Below are positions 58,651 to 64,000 of a stretch of 64,000 bases of DNA, piece by piece. The DNA lies in assembly GCA_030426265.1 (NCBI GenBank), contig JAUHYP010000011.1, forward strand, positions 1 through 64,000, in the 5' to 3' direction. Position 1 is the stretch's first letter, and every line of letters begins with the position of its first letter. The position numbers and the translations under genes were made by a program. The DNA comes from Gammaproteobacteria bacterium (GTDB taxonomy: Bacteria; Pseudomonadota; Gammaproteobacteria; Xanthomonadales; SZUA-36). A model generated the notes under the pieces. The model was not told the DNA's origin. It searched no databases and worked only from the letters and a program-made list of their open reading frames with translations.

Positions 58651-58653
58651 AAT
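58625..58653 (+). promoter_or_regulatory. Candidate internal promoter for bamA
   Basis: ACGACA (58625-58630) and TAGAAT (58648-58653) are spaced by 17 bases and overlap the rseP stop codon. The start would be near 58660, about 30 bases before bamA. It is a sigma-70-type site, not a sigma-E site. Confidence 0.4.
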
Positions 58654-58690
58654 CCCGCTTTCCCCGACCGGCCGAGCTGGACCCGTTTCA

Positions 58691-61222
58691 ATGAGAATAA
58701 GACTGGCGGCCATGCGCCGTTCGCTGCTGCGCATCCTGCTGTTCCCGACGCTGTGCCTCGTGCTCGCCGGCCCCGTGCGCGCCTTCGACCCCTTCGTCAT
58801 TTCCGACATCCGGGTCGACGGCCTTCAACGCATCTCCGAGGGAACGGTGTTCAACTACCTGCCCCTGAATCCCGGTGACACGCTGAACGGCTCCGACGCC
58901 CGGGCCGCCATCCGCGAACTCTATCGCACCGGCTTCTTCGCCAACATCGAGTTCGGTCGCGAAGGCGACATCCTGGTGATCACGCTGACCGAGCGGCCCG
59001 CCATCGCCAGCATCGCCCTGTCCGGCAACAAGGCGATCAAGGAAGAAGACCTGCGCCGCGTGCTGAGCGACATCGGCCTGGCCGAGGGCGAGGTCTTCGA
59101 CCCCCAGGCCCTGGACCAGATCCAGCAGGAACTGGTCGCGCAGTACTACAGCCAGGGGCGCTACGCCGTGGCCGTGGACACGCGCGTGACCAACCTCGAC
59201 CGCAACCGCGTGCGCATCGCCATCAACGTCGACGAGGGCAAGACCGCCAAGATCCGCCACATCAACGTGACCGGCAACACGCTCTACACGGACGAGGAAA
59301 TCCGGGAGGAGTTCGAGTCCGGCACGCCGCCTTTCTGGAAGTTCTGGTCCAAGGAAGACGACTACACCCGCGAGAAACTTTCCGGCGACCTCGAGAAGAT
59401 CCGCTCCTACTACCAGGACCGCGGCTACATCGACGCCAACGTCGAATCCACCCAGGTGGCGATCAGCCCCGACAAGCGGGACATCTTCATCACCGCGAAC
59501 GTCACCGAGGGCGAGCTGTTCAACATCAACGAGATCCAGGTGACCGGCGATCTCGTGGTGGACGAAGCAGCCCTGCGACGACTGATCATGACCGACGCCG
59601 GCGAGGTCTTCTCGCGCAAGGAGATGGAGCAGAGCGTGGACAACATCACCGCGCTGCTGTCCAACATCGGCTACGCCTTCGCCAACGTGAACCCCATCCC
59701 GCAGATCGACCGGGAAAACCTCACGGTGGACATCAACTACTACGTGGACCCGGGCAAGCGGGTCTACATCCGCCGCATCCTGTTCGTCGGCAACGCCGGC
59801 ACCAAGGACGAGGTGCTGCGGCGCGAGATGCGCCAGATGGAAGGCGCCTGGTTCTCCCAGGCGGCCATCGACCGCTCCAAGGTGCGCCTGCAGCGCCTGA
59901 CCTATTTCGAGACCGTCGAAATCGAAACGCCGCCCGTGGCCGGAACCGACGACCAGGTGGACGTGATCGTGTCGGTGGTCGAGCGTCCCGCCGGCAGCTT
60001 CTCGGTGGGCCTGGGCTACTCCGAGATCCAGGGCCTGATCTATTCCATGTCCATCCAGCAGGACAACTTCCTCGGCAGCGGCAAGCAGGTCGGCGCGGCG
60101 GTGTCGTCCAGCGACATCATCAGCAACTTCAGCTTCAGCTACGACAACCCCTACTGGACCGACGACGGCGTGAGCCGCGGCTTCTACGCCCGCTACTCCG
60201 AGTTCGACCGCGCGGCCGCCAACATCTCGACCTACACCAGCTCCGAGGCGGCCCTGGGCATGAGCTTCGGCGCCCCGCTGACGGAAATCGACTACGTGCG
60301 CGCGGGCCTGGGTTACCGCACCACGGACATCAACATCGGCAGTTTCATCCTGGATGTCGAGATTCCGGAAGACCCGGACGTCCCCGACGTGACGATCTGT
60401 TTCCCCGGCCTGACGGGCGACACCCCGCCCTGCGGACAGACCTACTTCGTGCCGATCGACGGCGACCCCCTGTCCTCCTCACTGGACTTCGACGGTGACG
60501 GCGTGCTGTCCAGCGACGAGCGCGAGTTCGATGTGGGAGACGTCACCCTGTCCTGGGCCCGTGACAGCCGCAACCACTTCCTGAACCCCACCATGGGCTC
60601 CTCCCAGCGCCTGACCCTGGAAGCCTCGATCCCGGGCAGCACCCGCGAGTACTACAAGCTGTTCTACCGCTACGCCAAGTACATTCCGGTGACCAATGGC
60701 CTCACGTTCTCCTTCCACGGCGACCTGGGCTACGGCGACTCCTACGACAGCTACGATTCCGACTCCCAGGCCACGCCCGTCGAGGACACGACGATCCGTC
60801 CGGGCGCGAGCTGCCTGCAGGAGGAGGTCATCGACCTCGACCGGGGCCTCCCGTTCTACGAGCACTTCTACGGCGGTGGCGTACGCGACATCCGTGGCTT
60901 CGACGACAACACCCTGGGGCCGAAGGACCCGTTCTGCCGCGCCGTCGGTGGTGACTTCAAGGTCTCCGGCGGGATGGAACTGGCCATTCCGACGCCGTTC
61001 ACGCAGGGCGCCGGCTCCCGCATCGCCCTGTTCGTGGACGTGGGCAACGTCTACGAGGACATCGACACCTTCGACGCCGACCTGCTGCGCGCTTCCGCGG
61101 GCCTGTCCGTGACCTGGCAGGCGCCGATCGGCCCCATCATCATGAACTTCGCCTTCCCCCTGATCGAAAAGGAAGGCGACCGCACGGAGACCATCCAGTT
61201 CTCCTTCGGCACCACGTTCTGA
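58691..61222 (+). CDS. bamA: Outer membrane protein assembly factor BamA
   Basis: An 843-residue Omp85 protein with a signal peptide (ILLFPTLCLVLAGPVRA), five POTRA domains (about 25-425) and a C-terminal 16-strand barrel. It inserts beta-barrel proteins into the outer membrane. POTRA1 begins FVISDIRVDGLQRISEGTVF, and the barrel motif VRDIRGF corresponds to VRGF in loop 6. The end SFGTTF gives the terminal aromatic. A barrel loop at about 560-615 holds Cys570 and Cys581 (TICFPGLTGDTPPC) and an EF-hand-like DFDGDGVLSSDE at 599-610, unusual for BamA. Met at 58712 is an alternative start. Confidence 0.98.
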   Translation: MRIRLAAMRRSLLRILLFPTLCLVLAGPVRAFDPFVISDIRVDGLQRISEGTVFNYLPLNPGDTLNGSDARAAIRELYRTGFFANIEFGREGDILVITLTERPAIASIALSGNKAIKEEDLRRVLSDIGLAEGEVFDPQALDQIQQELVAQYYSQGRYAVAVDTRVTNLDRNRVRIAINVDEGKTAKIRHINVTGNTLYTDEEIREEFESGTPPFWKFWSKEDDYTREKLSGDLEKIRSYYQDRGYIDANVESTQVAISPDKRDIFITANVTEGELFNINEIQVTGDLVVDEAALRRLIMTDAGEVFSRKEMEQSVDNITALLSNIGYAFANVNPIPQIDRENLTVDINYYVDPGKRVYIRRILFVGNAGTKDEVLRREMRQMEGAWFSQAAIDRSKVRLQRLTYFETVEIETPPVAGTDDQVDVIVSVVERPAGSFSVGLGYSEIQGLIYSMSIQQDNFLGSGKQVGAAVSSSDIISNFSFSYDNPYWTDDGVSRGFYARYSEFDRAAANISTYTSSEAALGMSFGAPLTEIDYVRAGLGYRTTDINIGSFILDVEIPEDPDVPDVTICFPGLTGDTPPCGQTYFVPIDGDPLSSSLDFDGDGVLSSDEREFDVGDVTLSWARDSRNHFLNPTMGSSQRLTLEASIPGSTREYYKLFYRYAKYIPVTNGLTFSFHGDLGYGDSYDSYDSDSQATPVEDTTIRPGASCLQEEVIDLDRGLPFYEHFYGGGVRDIRGFDDNTLGPKDPFCRAVGGDFKVSGGMELAIPTPFTQGAGSRIALFVDVGNVYEDIDTFDADLLRASAGLSVTWQAPIGPIIMNFAFPLIEKEGDRTETIQFSFGTTF

Positions 61223-61227
61223 AGACG

Positions 61228-61249
61228 CGCCCCCGGGCATCCGGGGGCG
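61228..61249 (+). terminator. Probable weak terminator after bamA
   Basis: A 9-bp stem (61228-61236 with 61241-61249) with a GCAT loop starts six bases past the bamA stop. Only a short ATTT follows, so termination may be partial. Confidence 0.45.
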
Positions 61250-61316
61250 TCCATTTCGCACGAAAATCAGGATGATAGCCCGGACGCCGGATGCTTCTCG
61301 CCGGCCCCGGTCCGTG

Positions 61317-61322
61317 TATAAT
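61317..61322 (+). promoter_or_regulatory. Consensus -10 box at the skp start
   Basis: TATAAT is perfect and ends seven bases before the skp GTG. The -35 region is weak (CTTCTC at 61294). It implies transcription starting at the initiation codon itself. Confidence 0.5.
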
Positions 61323-61329
61323 TACCCTT

Positions 61330-61863
61330 GTGAAGTTGCGTCCCGTCACATGGCTGGTCCTGGCACTCGGACTCCTGCTGTCCGCGCCTGCCCCTGCGCA
61401 GGATTTGCGCATCGGCTACGTGAACATGAAGGAAGTCCTGGACAACGCACCCCAGGTGGTTCGTGGACGCGAGAAGCTGGACCTCGAGTTCCGGCCGCGA
61501 AACCAGCTCATCGAGGCCGAGGAATCCCGGGCCGAGGTGCTGGAACAGCGCCTGCAGCAAGGGGACCTGGGCGTCGACGACCGCGCCCAGCTGGAACGCG
61601 ACATCCGCGAACTGCGCCGCAGCATCAAACGCCAGCGTGAAGACCTGCGGGACGAGCTGTCCTTTCGCCGCACCGAGGAAGTGCAGCGCCTCGAAGACCA
61701 GATCAACCTCGCGGTCCAGGAGATCGCCGAGGGCTTCGGCTACGACCTCGTGCTCTCCAGCCCGGTGGTCTATGCCAGCCCGGCCCTCGACATCACGGGC
61801 CTGATCCTGCAACGCCTGCAGGAAGAACACGAAGCCGACATGCTCGAGCAGGACCTGCCCTGA
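61330..61863 (+). CDS. skp: Periplasmic chaperone Skp/OmpH
   Basis: A 177-residue chaperone that escorts unfolded outer-membrane proteins to BamA. Signal peptide VTWLVLALGLLLSAPAPAQ, then IGYVNMKEVLDNAPQVV, then a long charged coiled coil (about 45-135) forming the trimer tentacles, and EIAEGFGYDLVLSSPVVYASPALDITGLIL (split) at the end. The start is GTG at 61330. The frame is open further upstream, but only this start gives the signal peptide at the N-terminus. It is placed between bamA and lpxD as in E. coli. Confidence 0.93.
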   Translation: MKLRPVTWLVLALGLLLSAPAPAQDLRIGYVNMKEVLDNAPQVVRGREKLDLEFRPRNQLIEAEESRAEVLEQRLQQGDLGVDDRAQLERDIRELRRSIKRQREDLRDELSFRRTEEVQRLEDQINLAVQEIAEGFGYDLVLSSPVVYASPALDITGLILQRLQEEHEADMLEQDLP

Positions 61864-61880
61864 CCTCCTCTCCCGGCGGC

Positions 61881-62930
61881 ATGTCCACGATTCCGAACCC
61901 CAATGCCGTGGCCTCCCACGCCCTGGCCGATTTGGCCGAGCGATTCGGCCTCGAACTGCGGGGCGACGGCGACCACCGCGTCGCCTCCGTCGCCACCCTG
62001 GGCGAAGCCGGCCCCGGCGCCGTGACCTTTCTCGCCAACCGCGCCTATCGCCCGCAGCTGGCCGAAACCCGGGCCGGCGCGGTGATCCTGCGCGAGGCCG
62101 ACGCTGCCGACTGTCCGGTAAACGTGCTGGTCGCCGGCGACCCCTACCTCGCCTACGCGCGGATCGCGACCCTGTTCGACCCGCGCCCTGTTCCCTCCCC
62201 CGGCATCGACCCGGCCGCCAGCGTGCACGAGGCGGCCGTGATCGGACAGGACGTGGCCGTTTGCGCCGGCGCGGTCGTCGGCAGCGGGGCCATCATCGGC
62301 GATGGGGCGATCATCGGCCCCGGCTGCGTGGTGGCGCCCGGCGTGACGCTCGGCGCCGGGTCGCACCTGGTCGCCAACGTCACGCTCTGTGACGGCGTGC
62401 GCCTGGGCCTGCGGGTGCTGGTGCACCCGGGCGCCGTGATCGGCGCCGACGGCTTCGGTATCGCCCGGGGGCCCGAGGGCTGGGAAAAGGTTCCCCAACT
62501 CGGCGGCGTGGTGGTGGGCGATGACTGCGAAATCGGCGCCAACAGCTGCATCGACCGGGGCGCCATCGGCGACACCGTTCTGGAGGCGGACGTCCGTATC
62601 GATAACCACGTGCAGATTGGGCACAATTGCCACGTGGGCGCCCACACGGCCATGGCGGCCTTTACGGGCATCTCCGGCAGCACGCGGATCGGCAGGAACT
62701 GCCTGTTCGCGGGCCGCTCCGGCGCCTACGGCCACATCGAGATCGCCGACGGCGTCACCGTGTCGGCCATGACCATGGTGTCCAAGGACATCACCGAACC
62801 GGGCTCGACCTGGAGCGGCGGCATCCCCGCCCGACCGCTGCGCGAGTGGCAGCGCTCCCTGGCCCAGCTGAGCCGTCTCGCCAAGAAGCGTCGTGGCCCC
62901 CATCAAACCAAAGGAAAGAACAATGAATGA
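61881..62930 (+). CDS. lpxD: UDP-3-O-(3-hydroxyacyl)glucosamine N-acyltransferase
   Basis: A 349-residue trimeric acyltransferase, third step of lipid A synthesis. An N-terminal uridine-binding domain (VASVATLGEAGPGAVTFLAN) is followed by a left-handed beta-helix of hexapeptide repeats with the catalytic His in DNHVQIGHNCHVGAHT and the acyl pocket GRSGAYGHIEIAD. The C-terminal helix carries a basic end (KKRRGPHQTKGK). It overlaps fabZ by eight bases. Confidence 0.98.
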   Translation: MSTIPNPNAVASHALADLAERFGLELRGDGDHRVASVATLGEAGPGAVTFLANRAYRPQLAETRAGAVILREADAADCPVNVLVAGDPYLAYARIATLFDPRPVPSPGIDPAASVHEAAVIGQDVAVCAGAVVGSGAIIGDGAIIGPGCVVAPGVTLGAGSHLVANVTLCDGVRLGLRVLVHPGAVIGADGFGIARGPEGWEKVPQLGGVVVGDDCEIGANSCIDRGAIGDTVLEADVRIDNHVQIGHNCHVGAHTAMAAFTGISGSTRIGRNCLFAGRSGAYGHIEIADGVTVSAMTMVSKDITEPGSTWSGGIPARPLREWQRSLAQLSRLAKKRRGPHQTKGKNNE

Positions 62931-63396
62931 ATCCCGGCTCCTGGACCTCCCGGAACACGGTCCCATGGACACCGAGCAGATCAAGCGCATGATCCCGCAT
63001 CGTTATCCCTTCCTGCTCGTGGACCGCATCCTGGACTGGTCCTTCGAACCGGACCGGGTGATCCGGGCGGTGAAGAACGTGACGGTGAACGAACCTTTCT
63101 TCCAGGGCCATTTCCCCGACAACCCGGTGATGCCGGGCGTGCTGATCATCGAGGCCATGGCGCAGGCGGCGGGCGTGCTGGGCTGCCTGCACAGCGACGG
63201 GGCGCCGGGCGGCGGCCTGTACTACCTCGCCAAGATCGAGGAAGCGCGGTTCACTCGCATCGTGGTGCCGGGCGACCAGCTGCTGATGACCGTGCGGGAA
63301 CTGAAACGCAAACGCGGCATGGGCTTTTTCGAGGGCGTCGCCGAGGTGGACGGCCAGCGCGCGGCATCCTGCAAGCTGGTCTGCGCGGGGCGCTGA
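62923..63396 (+). CDS. fabZ: (3R)-hydroxyacyl-ACP dehydratase
   Basis: A 157-residue hotdog-fold enzyme of fatty acid elongation, competing with LpxA for hydroxyacyl-ACP. Family marks are IKRMIPHRYPFLLVDRI, the active-site FFQGHFPDNPVMPGVLIIEAMAQ (split) with catalytic His and Glu, and KIEEARFTRIVVPGDQL. The Met at 62923 has AAGGAA upstream. The longer frame starting at 62893 lies inside lpxD. Confidence 0.98.
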   Translation: MNESRLLDLPEHGPMDTEQIKRMIPHRYPFLLVDRILDWSFEPDRVIRAVKNVTVNEPFFQGHFPDNPVMPGVLIIEAMAQAAGVLGCLHSDGAPGGGLYYLAKIEEARFTRIVVPGDQLLMTVRELKRKRGMGFFEGVAEVDGQRAASCKLVCAGR

Positions 63397-63398
63397 GC

Positions 63399-64000
63399 AT
63401 GGCGAACATCCATCCGACCGCCGTCGTCGATTCCGCCGCGGAGATCGCCGATGACGTGGAGATCGGCGCCTGGTCCGTCATCGGGCCGAAAGTCACCATC
63501 GGCGCCGGCAGCTGGATCGGCCCCCACGTGATCATCACCGGGCGCACCACACTGGGCCGGAACAATCGCGTCTTCCAGTTCAACTCCATCGGCGAGGCGC
63601 CCCAGGACAAGAAGTACGCCGGCGAAGACACGGAGCTGGTCATCGGCGACGGCAACCTCATCCGTGAGTTCTGCACGCTGAACCGGGGCACGGTCCAGGA
63701 CGACGGCGCGACGCGCATCGGCAACGACAACTGGATCATGGCCTACGTGCACGTGGCCCACGACTGCGTCATCGGCGACCACGTGATCATGGGCAACAAT
63801 GCCAGCCTCGCCGGGCACGTCACCATCGGTGACTGGGCCATCCTCAGCGGCTTTTCGCAGATCCATCAGTTCTGCGACATCGGCGCGCATTCCTTCATCT
63901 CCTTCAACAGCCTGGTGAACCGCAGCGTGCCGCCGTATGTCACGGTATCCCCCGACAAGTCCCGCCCCCGGGGCGTGAACACGGAGGGCCTGCGCCGCCG
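63399..64000 (+). CDS. lpxA: UDP-N-acetylglucosamine O-acyltransferase (cut by right window edge)
   Basis: About 200 codons are visible, starting MANIHPTAVVDSAAEIADDV with an ATG two bases after the fabZ stop. The beta-helix repeats include IGPKVTIGAGSWIGPHVIIT, NSIGEAPQDKKYAGEDTELV, the catalytic His region MAYVHVAHDCVIGDHVIMGN and FSQIHQFCDIGAHSFIS. It catalyses the first step of lipid A synthesis. The family length is about 255-265, so roughly 60 residues are missing. lpxB usually follows. Confidence 0.97.
   Translation, partial: MANIHPTAVVDSAAEIADDVEIGAWSVIGPKVTIGAGSWIGPHVIITGRTTLGRNNRVFQFNSIGEAPQDKKYAGEDTELVIGDGNLIREFCTLNRGTVQDDGATRIGNDNWIMAYVHVAHDCVIGDHVIMGNNASLAGHVTIGDWAILSGFSQIHQFCDIGAHSFISFNSLVNRSVPPYVTVSPDKSRPRGVNTEGLRR

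Overview
The window looks like a chromosomal segment of a GC-rich gammaproteobacterium. The conserved order rpsB-tsf-pyrH-frr-uppS-cdsA-dxr-rseP-bamA-skp-lpxD-fabZ-lpxA and the block map-glnD-dapD are diagnostic of Proteobacteria, and the lpx, bam and skp genes show a Gram-negative envelope. Genus cannot be fixed from the sequence. A Chromatiales- or Xanthomonadales-like lineage is only a guess. Coding density is very high, GC use is even throughout, and there is no rRNA, tRNA, CRISPR array, transposase or integrase. No gene-free stretch exceeds 300 bases. The longest, 295 bases, is the rpsB leader region.

Region by region: (1) 1-4.2 kb: a truncated SulP anion transporter and clpB, both on the minus strand. 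(2) 4.4-5.5 kb: a secreted dihaem cytochrome c fused to a rhodanese domain. (3) 5.5-10.2 kb, minus: map-glnD-dapD-arsC-like, a nitrogen-sensing, lysine and N-terminal processing operon. (4) 10.4-15.7 kb: an RND efflux pair translationally coupled to prmC. (5) 15.7-20.5 kb, minus: PepSY protein, PhoP/PhoQ-like two-component system, mazG and rmuC. (6) 20.6-25.5 kb, minus: CtlX-like hydrolase, dusA and a two-domain M16 peptidase. (7) 25.7-29.4 kb: tetR-hlyD-ABC-permease exporter operon with a perfect palindromic operator. (8) 29.4-37.1 kb: cNMP-binding protein, ETF-ubiquinone oxidoreductase, etfBA, acetoacetyl-CoA synthetase, an alpha/beta hydrolase and a subclass-B3-like metallo-beta-lactamase. 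(9) 37.2-41.7 kb, minus: transsulfuration pair, DUF465 protein and two DUF4398 lipoproteins. (10) 41.7-47.2 kb: tyrosine degradation operon hppD-hmgA-fah-maiA with a divergent MarR regulator, then tryptophan dioxygenase kynA. (11) 47.4-50.7 kb: E1 alpha, E1 beta and E2 of a 2-oxoacid dehydrogenase. (12) 51.0-64 kb: the large translation, isoprenoid and envelope superoperon.

The middle of the window is largely amino-acid catabolism. Tyrosine goes through 4-hydroxyphenylpyruvate and homogentisate to fumarate and acetoacetate, which the acetoacetyl-CoA synthetase can activate. Electrons from flavoprotein dehydrogenases enter the quinone pool through ETF and ETF-QO. Tryptophan is opened by KynA, and 2-oxoacids go to the dehydrogenase complex, whose E3 is not encoded here.

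I do not see a clearly novel defence or mobile system. The most unusual items are: the 41 kb separation of the normally adjacent map and rpsB blocks; a roughly 120-residue charged tail on ribosomal protein S2; an EF-hand-like loop in BamA; the cytochrome c-rhodanese fusion; a repressor site sitting inside the hppD promoter spacer; and a recurring arrangement in which a -10 box lies 6-7 bases before the start codon, suggesting leaderless mRNAs.
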